The notes under the pieces are model-generated. The model searched no databases. It saw only the letters and a program-made list of their open reading frames with translations, and was not told the DNA's origin. Below are positions 7,777 through 15,669 of a DNA stretch of 20,486 nt, piece by piece. Position numbers and translations under genes: made by a program. The stretch's first letter is position 1; each line of letters begins with the position of its first letter. This DNA is from Bacteroidota bacterium. Lineage in GTDB: Bacteria > Bacteroidota > Ignavibacteria > UBA10030 > UBA8401. The stretch is from the NCBI GenBank assembly GCA_030824295.1, contig JAVBYA010000075.1, forward strand, positions 1 to 20,486, in the 5' to 3' direction.

Positions 7777-8175
7777 ATGGGCTCATCAAAGATCATAATG
7801 CTGTCAGGGGTGTATCTGATTCTCGGATACTACCTTGTCGGTTTTTATCAGGTCGAACGGACGAACAGTCACACCGTGGAAGCGGTGGCGAACTCAGTTC
7901 AGGCCGAGCAGCTTGCCCGCACAGGTGTGAATCTTTCGATGGTCCGTCTCGGTGAGTTTCTTGGAACAAAATCATTCTCCACACGCACAGCCTCCATGTC
8001 CGGCGGGACGATCTCATATGTTGCCACGGCAATGTCCGGTTCCTACTCCAAAGTGACCTCCACCGCCACGTTCAACGGACGCTCTATCACCATCACCGCC
8101 GTCATGTATCATAACGGCGATCGTTGGGTGATCGACCGCACCTACGTTACTCCTACAAAAGAGAACATCAGCTAA
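7777..8175 (+). CDS. Small membrane-anchored pilin-like protein, function unknown
   Basis: The 132-aa product starts with a hydrophobic segment (about residues 6-25). A helix with the pattern AEQLARTGVNLSMVRLGE (about 43-60) follows, and then a Ser/Thr-rich beta-strand domain ending in RWVIDRTYV. This layout resembles PilX/GspK-like minor pilins, where a hydrophobic helix is followed by repeated A.xxLA.xG residues. There is, however, no clear prepilin peptidase site (G followed by FxxxE), so the likeness is structural only. It has its own good promoter and no partner genes for a pilus nearby. The first ATG is used; a second in-frame ATG lies seven codons later. The gene is probably real on the strength of its promoter and composition; its function is unknown. 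Confidence 0.7.
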   Translation: MGSSKIIMLSGVYLILGYYLVGFYQVERTNSHTVEAVANSVQAEQLARTGVNLSMVRLGEFLGTKSFSTRTASMSGGTISYVATAMSGSYSKVTSTATFNGRSITITAVMYHNGDRWVIDRTYVTPTKENIS

Positions 8176-8433
8176 GTTTTTCTTCGCACGGCAACGTCCC
8201 TATCCCAATCTCATTACTATTCAACATGTTAGCGGATGACTGTTTTTTCTTGTCATCGGTAACAGCCATGTCCTCGCATATTTCCGCTATCGAAAGTGAA
8301 AAAATCCGTTCTTGAATTTCACTTCTAAGAAATCGCCTTCGTGATTCACCGTTAAAACCGGACACTTTGTTCGGCATAGATTTTGCAAAGATGCAAGGTA
8401 TCGTTCCTCTCAGACCAATCGAAAGTGGCTCCT

Positions 8434-9228
8434 ATGAAACGGACATACCATCTCTGGCTTCTTGCATTCTTTATCACCGCCGGCTCAGCCGTTTTCCAGC
8501 GTATGACCGGTCCCAGTTACCCCAAACATTATGTCACGCTGCTGGACGGTAAAGCGATCGAGGTCGTGCTGGAACGGGCGCACGGCGGCATCACCGATCA
8601 TGCGGTCATCGTTCCGGTGAATGGTGCGAATGTGACCGGACGAGTGGAGTGGAAGCGGTACAATACGAACGATCCGTTCGTTTCGGTGCCGATGTCGATG
8701 TCGGAGGGGACGCTCAGCGCAGCTCTTCCGGCGCAGCCGCCGGCAGGAAAGCTGCAGTATACGGTCTTCCTGACGGACGGTAAACAGACCTTCTCTGCGT
8801 CGACCGTCATCCGCTTCCGCGGCGATGTGCCGGCGGCGGTGCTGCTTGTGCATATCGCAGCGATGTTCATCGGTATGCTCCTCTCCGCACGTGCAGGATT
8901 GGAAGTGTTCGCGAAGGAACCAAAACTCTCCCGTCTGACCTATGTGACATTCGCCGTGATCACCTTCGGCGGAATGGTGATGGGCCCGATGGTGCTGAAG
9001 TACGCGTTCAATGAATGGTGGACCGGATTCCCGTTCGGCAACGATATCACGGACAACAAGACGCTCATCGCATTCTTGGGATGGCTCACGGCATCCGTTG
9101 CCGTGATGAAAGGGAAGGATCCAAAGAAATGGGTCCTGGGTGCAGCGGTGCTGACGTTGCTGGTCTTCCTGATACCGCACAGTTTGTGGGGAACGGAACT
9201 CGATTACTCCACGATGCAGACAAAGTGA
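8434..9228 (+). CDS. Multi-pass membrane protein of unknown function
   Basis: This 264-aa protein has an N-terminal membrane segment (8-22) and then an exported domain of about 105 residues with a beta-sandwich look (about 30-130). Four more hydrophobic helices follow at about 132-153, 168-190, 208-226 and 232-249. The loop WWTGFPFGNDITDNK (195-209), between two helices, looks like a conserved functional site with aromatic, Asp and Asn residues. I cannot assign a family. The exported domain followed by a helix bundle could suit a sensor, transporter subunit or cytochrome-associated protein, but no haem ligand pair is evident. The ATG at 8434 precedes the signal-like segment; the frame is open back to 8383, but those residues do not look coding. 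It ends 19 bases before a bidirectional terminator. Confidence 0.85.
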   Translation: MKRTYHLWLLAFFITAGSAVFQRMTGPSYPKHYVTLLDGKAIEVVLERAHGGITDHAVIVPVNGANVTGRVEWKRYNTNDPFVSVPMSMSEGTLSAALPAQPPAGKLQYTVFLTDGKQTFSASTVIRFRGDVPAAVLLVHIAAMFIGMLLSARAGLEVFAKEPKLSRLTYVTFAVITFGGMVMGPMVLKYAFNEWWTGFPFGNDITDNKTLIAFLGWLTASVAVMKGKDPKKWVLGAAVLTLLVFLIPHSLWGTELDYSTMQTK

Positions 9229-9247
9229 TCATTTCACACTATTTAAA

Positions 9248-9283
9248 AACAAGAAGCCCCGCTGTTCGGCGGGGCTTCTTGTT
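9248..9283. terminator. Bidirectional intrinsic terminator
   Basis: A perfect 15-bp stem (9248-9262 with 9269-9283) with a six-base loop sits between two convergent genes. Its outer arms are A-rich on the left and T-rich on the right (TTCTTGTT), so it can serve both the membrane protein gene (+) and the 603-aa orphan gene (-). Confidence 0.9.
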
Positions 9284-9306
9284 GTACAATGGTGTCGAAA
9301 CGGATG

Positions 9307-11118
9307 TTACACGGAAGCCATAGACGTTTCGCGAAGTTCCATGCGGATCTGGTCCAACTCCTTCAGCACATCGCTCTTCAAGACGGCGGCCTTCTGTTCG
9401 AAGTCTGAATAGAGACCGCGGTAATACGCGATCCCTTCGTCCAGGTTCTGCTGGAAGAGTTGATAGTATTTGATCTGTTTCTCGGTGAACGGTTTCGGCG
9501 TTTCGTCGATCATGTTCTTCAGGTAGTCCACATACAGCTGGAGTTCTTTCACGAACAGGTTCGGGCGGACCGCTTCGTTCACAACAGAGGTGCGGCCGTA
9601 GATGTGGTCGATCATCGTGCGGAGCGAAACCACCTTGTCAAAGTATGCGATGTTCGGACCCGGGCAGACGGAAACGCCGGGACCTTCCACGCGGGTGTTG
9701 AGGTTGTTCACGATGAGTGCGGATGTGCCGAGACCGACGCAGATGCAGGATTTGTCCACGATCGCATCGAATTCCTTCTGCCGGTCCGCTTCGGACAGAC
9801 CTTTCTCTTCCAGCAGGTTGATGCGGATGTTCTGATACTGACGTGATGCACGGCAGATGGCCCGTTCGCCGAACTCCGTGTTGAGCTGGATGTACTTCTT
9901 CGGACAGGCGCTGCCCGGACGACCTTTGTCGATATACTCCTGTTTCTCGATATCCTTCGTGTTGCCGCGCAGACTGTTGAACGGAACGCCGAGCGGTGAG
10001 ATGTTGCTCAGATACAGGTCCTCTTCCTTCGCCTTGGCGAGCAAGCCGAGGGTATGATCGTCCACATTCGTCACTTCCGGGCAGAGCAGGAACGGCGAAC
10101 CCCAGCCGATGGAATCGAGTCCGTAATATTCCAGCAGGAATTGATGCTCTGCGGCCGTGCCGACGCCGCCTTGCGCGGTGATCTTGATCGGCAGCGGCTG
10201 CTCCGGAACGGCCCGGTTCTTCGCTTTGAGTGCATCGGTGACGATGCCGTGCGTGGTGGCGATCAACTCTTGCCGGTTCTTCTTGAACTCTTCCAGGATC
10301 GGCCCCATCAGGTAACCGTCCGTGGCAAATGCATGTCCGCCGCAGTTCAGTCCGGATTCGATACGGTACTCCGAGACCCACAGTCCTTTTTTGGCGAGGA
10401 ACTTTCCCTGGATGATGGCGGAGCGGTAATCACTCACTTTCAGGATGATCTTCTTCTTGATATCGCCGGAAGCATCCGGATAGAAGTCGTCGAATTTCTC
10501 GATGTAGCTGTACAGGCGCGGGTTCATACCGGCGGAGAAGACGATGCAGGAGCGGAGGGTGCTCTTGGCAAATCCGCGAAGCGCTGCATGGGCATCGTTG
10601 AACTCGTTCGGCAGTTTCTCATCGCCGCGGTAATTGTCCTTGTCCAGCTTCGTCATGATGTTCACGTCGATGCTGCCGGGATGGAGATGCTTGTCGATCC
10701 ATGCGGCGACATCCTCTTTCACCGTGTTCTTCGCGATGAGTTCCTGGAATTGCTTCTTCACGGCAGAGAGGTCCGGCAGCATGTCGATGTACTTCTGCAC
10801 CTCTTCGCCGGTGTCGTGGATGGAACGCTTCAGTGCATCGAATTTGTCATGGACGATCTTGTCGACCATGTTCAGATACGCGGTGATGCGTTCGGCGCGG
10901 TGATCGGCGCTGTTCTTCTCCGTGATCGGTGCATAGGGGAGGTCCAGCTTCTGGCTGTAGAACTCCCGCATCTTCTCCACCAGGATATCGTCCACCAGGG
11001 ACATAACGGAAGAGATACCGTAATGCGCCACTTTGATGGGGGTGTCGATGGTGAATCCGATGCCCATGACCGGAACGTGGAACGAATGTAAAGAATGGAA
11101 CGGCTGCTGCGTGCTCAT
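9307..11118 (-). CDS. Large orphan protein with FabK/nitronate-monooxygenase-like motifs
   Basis: The product is 603 aa, soluble and without a signal peptide. Its N-terminus (MGIGFTIDTPIKVAHYGISSV, about 18-38) reads like the first strand of an FMN-dependent TIM barrel of the nitronate monooxygenase/FabK group. A GGHAF motif (about 260-264) and ITAQGGVGT (about 314-322) fit the GGH and glycine-rich phosphate-binding loops of that group. About 100 helical residues are inserted after the first strand, and a helical tail follows residue 500. Eight cysteines are present, five of them in 405-485 (SACP, AICR, SCICVG, SVCPG), which could bind metal or a cluster. The ATG at 11118 is preferred over a GTG one codon earlier because of spacing from the GAGGG. 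The FMN assignment is an inference; I know of no assigned function. Confidence 0.85.
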   Translation of the reverse strand: MSTQQPFHSLHSFHVPVMGIGFTIDTPIKVAHYGISSVMSLVDDILVEKMREFYSQKLDLPYAPITEKNSADHRAERITAYLNMVDKIVHDKFDALKRSIHDTGEEVQKYIDMLPDLSAVKKQFQELIAKNTVKEDVAAWIDKHLHPGSIDVNIMTKLDKDNYRGDEKLPNEFNDAHAALRGFAKSTLRSCIVFSAGMNPRLYSYIEKFDDFYPDASGDIKKKIILKVSDYRSAIIQGKFLAKKGLWVSEYRIESGLNCGGHAFATDGYLMGPILEEFKKNRQELIATTHGIVTDALKAKNRAVPEQPLPIKITAQGGVGTAAEHQFLLEYYGLDSIGWGSPFLLCPEVTNVDDHTLGLLAKAKEEDLYLSNISPLGVPFNSLRGNTKDIEKQEYIDKGRPGSACPKKYIQLNTEFGERAICRASRQYQNIRINLLEEKGLSEADRQKEFDAIVDKSCICVGLGTSALIVNNLNTRVEGPGVSVCPGPNIAYFDKVVSLRTMIDHIYGRTSVVNEAVRPNLFVKELQLYVDYLKNMIDETPKPFTEKQIKYYQLFQQNLDEGIAYYRGLYSDFEQKAAVLKSDVLKELDQIRMELRETSMASV

Positions 11119-11143
11119 CACGCCCTCGTGTTGTTATACTGAT

Positions 11144-11175
11144 ATAAAATACGATATTTCCTACAGTTACACAAA
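11144..11175 (-). promoter_or_regulatory. Bacteroidota-type promoter of the 603-aa orphan gene
   Basis: In the minus sense TTTG (11175-11172) is followed by a 20-base spacer and TATTTTAT (11151-11144), close to the TTTG/TAnnTTTG -33/-7 pattern of Bacteroidota. The start codon lies about 26 bases beyond. It has the same spacing as the promoter at 7717. Confidence 0.45.
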
Positions 11176-11256
11176 AGAATGTTTATCGGACAATAATGTC
11201 CTGAAGTGATGCTTCAAGCGGGGCGTCTAACCTCCGCATCCCACTCCTTTAAACGA

Positions 11257-11292
11257 CAGCGGGACCGGTCGGCACGCCTTCCGGTCCCGCTG
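11257..11292 (-). terminator. Probable terminator of the M16 peptidase operon
   Basis: A perfect 12-bp GC-rich stem (11257-11268 with 11281-11292, 12-base loop) lies about 20 bases beyond the stop codon of the second M16 gene. In the minus direction it is followed by GTCGTTTAAAGG, only a short T-run, so termination may be partial. Confidence 0.6.
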
Positions 11293-11311
11293 AATACTGA
11301 TCGAAGCAGCG

Positions 11312-12847
11312 TTACTTGAACGTTTCCTTCGAGTCGATGATCTCCACCTTCTTCACATTCAGTTTGTACGTTGCCACGACATCATCCTCTTCCAGCACCT
11401 GCTTCGGCAGTCCTGCCTTCACCGCGTTGGAATAGGCCATCGGCGAAGGAGTGTTCTCCATCAGGCTCTTCGCCAGCGGTCCCGCTTCGCTCTTGTCCGT
11501 GACGATGGTGACGAACATGTTGTCGGTCCGCCAGTATTTCTTCACGGCCGCGTTCACATTCTTCACTGTCAGCTTCGACAGTTCCTTGTCCACTTCCGTA
11601 ATGAAATCCTTCCGGCCGTAGAATTTGGAATCCATCAGGTAGCCGAGTTGTTCGTTCGGGGACTGTACGTAGAGCTTCGTGTAGCTCCGCAGGAACGTGC
11701 GGGTGGCCTCGAAGTCCTCTTTGGAGAGTCCGTTCTTGATGATCAGGTCCACTTCACGGACTGCCATGCGGAGTGCGAAATGGGCGTGGCCGACGGAGAT
11801 GTCCGACAGTTCCGCGTACTGGTTCTTGAGCTGTTTGGCGATCTGCACAGGGCGGACCCACAGTGCAAAATAGTTGGAGCTGCGCGGTACGCCGGACGGG
11901 GGGAGCATGTTGCCGCCGCCGTTGTTGTACCATTCGATGTAGGAATAATCACCGTAGTTCATCGAACGGGTCTCGCGGATCTTCTGATAGAGTTTGCCGT
12001 ACGATTTGCGGTGCTCGCCCAGATACGAATTCGCCACCATGAGTGCAGCGAAATCCTTGCTGGAACGGGTGATAGCGAGCGGAGTGCCGGTGAAGATTGC
12101 GGAACCGAACGCGTTATCCTTGGCGATGATCTCCACCTGGACCCCCTTCGGCATGACGGCCTTTCCCGGTTTCACTGCGGCAGGCTTTGCAGAGGAGAGT
12201 TGTCCGATGTCCGCTTTGAGCTGTTTCAGGAATTCCGGTGAATAGTTTCCGGCGATACCGATGGAGACATTATTGCGGGTGAAGACATCCGCATAATGTT
12301 TCTTGATGTCGTCCAGCGTGATAGCCTTCACGCTTTCGGATGTTCCCTGCACCATGTGCTGGTAGTTCGTGCCGCGGAAGAGCAGATGCTCCAGCGCTTT
12401 CTTGCTGTACTCCTCGTCCGACGATGCGCGGATCACCTGGTCCACGAAGTTCTGCTGGTTCTTCATCACCCGCTGGAAATCCTCCTCGCTGAAGGAAGGG
12501 GTCAGGAACAATCCTTTTACGATGGGATAGAACTGTGCGAGGAAATCCGTGTGCACCATGAAGGTGAACGTGGTGACCTCTTTATCCACCTGCACATAAT
12601 ACCCGGCCGCCCAGGGATAGAGCATGTCCTGGATCTGGCTGAAGGTGAGTGTGCCGGTGCCTCCCTGCGCCACCAGCTGTGCGGCAGCAAAGGTGAGACC
12701 TTCCTTCCCCTTCGGATCGGCGATGGAGCCGTTGGCGAAGCGGACCTTGATGACGACCTTGTTCGAATTGGGCTGCAGCAGTTCGGTCACCGGCTGAGCG
12801 GTGAGCGAAAGGACGAGCAGCAGTGTCAGCATGAATATCTTCTTCAT
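11312..12847 (-). CDS. M16 peptidase-like protein, non-catalytic partner
   Basis: This 511-aa exported protein has a signal peptide (MKKIFMLTLLLVLSLTAQ) and the double alpha/beta fold typical of M16 (pitrilysin/MPP) subunits. These show as EEYSKKALEHLLF, the ITLDDIKKHYADVF helix and the second-half sequence KLYQKIRETRSMNYGDYSY. The zinc motif HxxEH is absent where it should be. The last feature (R/Y in the second half) is the substrate-binding part that active/inactive M16 pairs share. It starts inside the stop codon of the catalytic gene (ATGA, 4-bp overlap) and has a perfect AAGGAGGTG ribosome site. Together this implies equimolar synthesis of a heterodimer in the periplasm. The substrate cannot be told from sequence. 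Confidence 0.9.
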   Translation of the reverse strand: MKKIFMLTLLLVLSLTAQPVTELLQPNSNKVVIKVRFANGSIADPKGKEGLTFAAAQLVAQGGTGTLTFSQIQDMLYPWAAGYYVQVDKEVTTFTFMVHTDFLAQFYPIVKGLFLTPSFSEEDFQRVMKNQQNFVDQVIRASSDEEYSKKALEHLLFRGTNYQHMVQGTSESVKAITLDDIKKHYADVFTRNNVSIGIAGNYSPEFLKQLKADIGQLSSAKPAAVKPGKAVMPKGVQVEIIAKDNAFGSAIFTGTPLAITRSSKDFAALMVANSYLGEHRKSYGKLYQKIRETRSMNYGDYSYIEWYNNGGGNMLPPSGVPRSSNYFALWVRPVQIAKQLKNQYAELSDISVGHAHFALRMAVREVDLIIKNGLSKEDFEATRTFLRSYTKLYVQSPNEQLGYLMDSKFYGRKDFITEVDKELSKLTVKNVNAAVKKYWRTDNMFVTIVTDKSEAGPLAKSLMENTPSPMAYSNAVKAGLPKQVLEEDDVVATYKLNVKKVEIIDSKETFK

Positions 12848-14193
12848 TTCACACCTCCTTGTGCATCTGCGGAGATGGTGGCGATGGTCATCCCGGACGG
12901 CACGTAATATTTGGATGCGGCAGCTTTCAGGTCCGCCACCGTCACTTTCTCATAGAGCGCGTAGAGACGGTTGAGCGATTCCGGGTCCCCGGCCAGCGTC
13001 ACGAACGTGCAGAGCGAGTTCGCGATGGTGGAGGGATTGTCGATGGACATCGCGAAGCCGTACTTCATGCGCGATTTTGTCTTTGCGAGGATCTCGTCCG
13101 TGGTGCCGTTCTTCTTGAAGTCCTCGATCGCTTTCAGGATCTCGTCCTTCACGTATTGCATGTCCTCCTTCTTCACCAGTGATGCTTCGATGGAGGAGAG
13201 GTACGGGTCGCGGGTGAAGAGCATGTCGCCGCCGATGCTGCGCACCTTCTGTTCCTGCAGGACGAGCTTCTTATAGAGAGGCGAGGTCTCGGAGAAAAGG
13301 ATGGCGTTCAGCACATCGATGGCGGGAACGAGCACATCGGAGTCGCTGTAGGCCGGCGTCTTGAAATGGAGTCCGAGATACGGCGGAATGGAGCCGTTCT
13401 GCAGGTGAGTGCTGCGGACGGTGTCCTGCGGCGGTTCCGGTGCCACGACGGAGACGTAGCTTCCGCGCTTCCACATGCCGAAATACTTCTCGGCCATTGC
13501 GTTCACCTTCTCCGGTGTCGCATCCCCCACCACGACGATGGTGGAGTATTCCGGACGGTAATACCGGTCGAAGAATTCCAGCGAGTATTTGTACTGGTTC
13601 GGCATATCGATGATGTCCTTCAGGAAGCCCATCGTCGTATGTTTGTAGGTATGCTTGTCGAACGCCGTGTTCAGGAGGTTCTCCTCCAGCTGTGCGTACG
13701 GGCTGGCGTTGTTCTTGGTGTATTCGCCCTTCACCGCACCGGCTTCGGTCTTGAAATCGTGTTCGGTGTATTTCAGACCCATGAAACGGTCCGCTTCGAT
13801 CTCGAACATGGTCTCGAGTTTCGTGGCGTCGCCGGTCATGTGATAGATGGTCCGGTCGAACCAGGTGTTGGCGTTCGCGCCGGCGCCGACCGATTTCAGC
13901 ACGTCGTTGTACTTCTCGCGCGGATATTTCTCTGTGCCGCGGAACATCATATGTTCGAAAAAGTGAGCGAAGCCGGTGACGCCTTCCTCCACTTCGTTGC
14001 GCGAACCGACTCGCACGACGATGTAAAAGGCGGCCAGGCCGGGACTGTCGTACGTGACCGTGACGACGTTCAATCCGTTCGCCAGCTGCGTCTGATGGAT
14101 CGGGTACGGAAGGATCTTCGCCTGAGCGGCGAGAGGTCCGTTCCACACCGCTGCTGCCATCAGTACGGCAACGATGAGCGATAGCATTTTCAT
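12844..14193 (-). CDS. M16 zinc metallopeptidase, catalytic subunit
   Basis: This 449-aa exported peptidase has a signal peptide (about 1-23). The inverted zinc motif HFFEH is at residues 77-81: H77 and H81 bind zinc and E80 is the general base. The third ligand E157 follows at the spacing the family requires (HxxEH-x75-E). The second, non-catalytic half begins around residue 235. The HLQNGSIPPYLGLHFKTP stretch and the Y/R region near LYKKLVLQEQKVRSIGG are typical of the substrate-holding half. A clear AAGGAGTG site precedes the ATG. It is the first gene of a two-gene unit with the inactive partner, forming a probable periplasmic peptide-degrading complex. The HxxEH protein is certain to be M16; its physiological substrate is unknown. 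Confidence 0.95.
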   Translation of the reverse strand: MKMLSLIVAVLMAAAVWNGPLAAQAKILPYPIHQTQLANGLNVVTVTYDSPGLAAFYIVVRVGSRNEVEEGVTGFAHFFEHMMFRGTEKYPREKYNDVLKSVGAGANANTWFDRTIYHMTGDATKLETMFEIEADRFMGLKYTEHDFKTEAGAVKGEYTKNNASPYAQLEENLLNTAFDKHTYKHTTMGFLKDIIDMPNQYKYSLEFFDRYYRPEYSTIVVVGDATPEKVNAMAEKYFGMWKRGSYVSVVAPEPPQDTVRSTHLQNGSIPPYLGLHFKTPAYSDSDVLVPAIDVLNAILFSETSPLYKKLVLQEQKVRSIGGDMLFTRDPYLSSIEASLVKKEDMQYVKDEILKAIEDFKKNGTTDEILAKTKSRMKYGFAMSIDNPSTIANSLCTFVTLAGDPESLNRLYALYEKVTVADLKAAASKYYVPSGMTIATISADAQGGVK

Positions 14194-14327
14194 TGGTGCA
14201 CTCCTTGAATGGTGTGATGAGTGATGTGTTCGGGGGTCTTAACAGATGAAGTTTGGGGAATATTGCCTGAAACGCAAGGGGAAAAACCCCTGAGCGGCAT
14301 TCCTTGACATTTATAAACTACAGCGGA

Positions 14328-14804
14328 TCAGCGGAGTCCGCCGGTGACGGAGAGGAACCATTTGATGCAGCGGTGGCCGAGGTCGGCATCCGGAACGAAC
14401 ATCATCGGACAGGCGCCGGGAATGACGGTCATGCCGGCCGCGCGGCAGCGTTCAATGACCGGAGCGAGCGGTGAAGAAGAGGGAAGTGCCGTCCCGCCCA
14501 TGTTGTGGATCCACAGGTACTGCACCTTTGCAGTGATACATTCCTCTGCAACGGCAGCGATATTCTCCGGGCGTGCGGCAATGAACACTCCCTGCACCGG
14601 CGCAGGGAGCGATGCGAGGGAAGGATAGCATGTCTCCCCTTCGAACTGCGGCGTGGAGCGTCCGACACCGAACACTGTGCTGCTGCCGTTCCTCAGCTTC
14701 TTCAGTACGGCATTGGCGACCGTCGGCTTCGCAGAGGAGATGCCGATGACGGCGATGGAAGGAAGATGCAGGAACGCGTCGATATGGTCGGTAACTGACG
14801 TCAT
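14328..14804 (-). CDS. CoA-binding domain protein (YccU-like)
   Basis: The 158-aa protein is a single Rossmann-like CoA-binding domain of the CoA_binding_2 type. The phosphate loop is VIGISSAKPTVANAVLKKLR (about 18-37), and the second half carries VQGVFIAARPENIAAVAEEC, the WIHNMG strand and the IPGACPMMF end that is characteristic of the family. Such proteins bind CoA or acyl-CoA in the cytoplasm; the partner enzyme is generally unknown. The gene lies 46 bases after the nucleotidyltransferase gene on the same strand and may be co-transcribed with it. No good ribosome site is seen before the ATG. No terminator with a T-run was found between it and the M16 genes. Confidence 0.9.
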   Translation of the reverse strand: MTSVTDHIDAFLHLPSIAVIGISSAKPTVANAVLKKLRNGSSTVFGVGRSTPQFEGETCYPSLASLPAPVQGVFIAARPENIAAVAEECITAKVQYLWIHNMGGTALPSSSPLAPVIERCRAAGMTVIPGACPMMFVPDADLGHRCIKWFLSVTGGLR

Positions 14805-14850
14805 ACAATGGAAAAGATGGAAAACAATCCGAGAAGAGCAATAGGAAATC

Positions 14851-15630
14851 TTACCGTTCGCGGATGAGCTGTTCTGCCAGTGTGACGATCTGCCGCTTCA
14901 TGGCAGGATCGACAGCAGTATAGTGCTCGATCATCTTCAACAATTCGAGTGCTGATTCCGGTACACGGTCGTATCCCTGCATGATGCGCGGAAGCCATGC
15001 CGCCATCTCCGGAAAGCGTTGTTCGAACCGCCGTTCGTTCTGGTAGCGGTCCGGCAGACCGGGGCGTTCCTGCTCGAAGCGGGAAGCGCAGGCGATCATC
15101 ATGTCCACGGCGAAACTCTGCACGAAGCGTGTGCCGGAGAGACGCTCTCCGCGTGCATACCGGCAAAGTCCGACGTAGATGCAGGTGACCATTTCGCCGA
15201 CAGCCCACCCCAGATCATCCGGACGGAACGGTGCGGAGGGAACGCGCGGGATGCAGAGCGATTCATCGAACCCCTCGGTCATCCAGACGATGCGCCCGGC
15301 GGAGAACGCGGCGCTCTTCATCTCTTCCTCTTCGAAGACGGCGAACTCGCAGTAGATGCCGTCCTCGAACAACAGTTTGTGTCCATCCTTGGTGTTCCGG
15401 AAATGATAGGCGACCGGCGCCGCTGCGCTCAGCCATGAGAGATCATCGATGAGCCGCTGCTTCATACCGGGGGCAGCGATGACGAAGAAATCGAGGTCGG
15501 AATATTCGTCCAGCCGTTCGGTCTCTGCACCGACGGAACCGAGCGCGAGCAGAGCGCGGGCGAGCCCTGAAGCGCGGAGCGATGCACCGATGGCGTCAAG
15601 ACGCTGCAGCAACTGGAGTGGGGTGGGCAT
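14851..15630 (-). CDS. Nucleotidyltransferase (polymerase-beta superfamily, aminoglycoside adenylyltransferase-like)
   Basis: The 259-aa protein has a superfamily nucleotidyltransferase motif: GS at 31-32, then DLD with D45 and D47 after a short spacer. These carboxylates hold the catalytic metal ions. The third carboxylate position is E95 (IYCEFAVF) rather than Asp, a variant seen in some members. The rest is helical (RFVQSFAVDMMIACASRF, about 165-185), as in the C-terminal substrate domain of aminoglycoside 6-type adenylyltransferases. The start has GGAGG upstream. It sits between the transglutaminase lipoprotein and the CoA-binding gene, with gaps of 39 and 46 bases. The name describes the chemistry only: the acceptor is unknown, and this is not evidence for antibiotic resistance. 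Confidence 0.88.
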   Translation of the reverse strand: MPTPLQLLQRLDAIGASLRASGLARALLALGSVGAETERLDEYSDLDFFVIAAPGMKQRLIDDLSWLSAAAPVAYHFRNTKDGHKLLFEDGIYCEFAVFEEEEMKSAAFSAGRIVWMTEGFDESLCIPRVPSAPFRPDDLGWAVGEMVTCIYVGLCRYARGERLSGTRFVQSFAVDMMIACASRFEQERPGLPDRYQNERRFEQRFPEMAAWLPRIMQGYDRVPESALELLKMIEHYTAVDPAMKRQIVTLAEQLIRER

Positions 15631-15669
15631 GGCAAGGATCCCTCCGGGAGGCGGAACACCGCCGGACCG

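Noticed and set aside
8168..8377. 69-aa minus-strand frame in the gap before the membrane protein gene
   Set aside because: No ribosome site, no recognisable family, and it overlaps the 3' end of the pilin-like gene.
10054..11091. 345-aa + strand frame opposite the 603-aa orphan
   Set aside because: Antisense shadow of a gene with its own promoter and terminator; no domain pattern.
14278..14291. AGGG/CCCT hairpin between the CoA-binding gene and the M16 genes
   Set aside because: Only a 4-bp stem and no T-run after it; too weak to be called a terminator.
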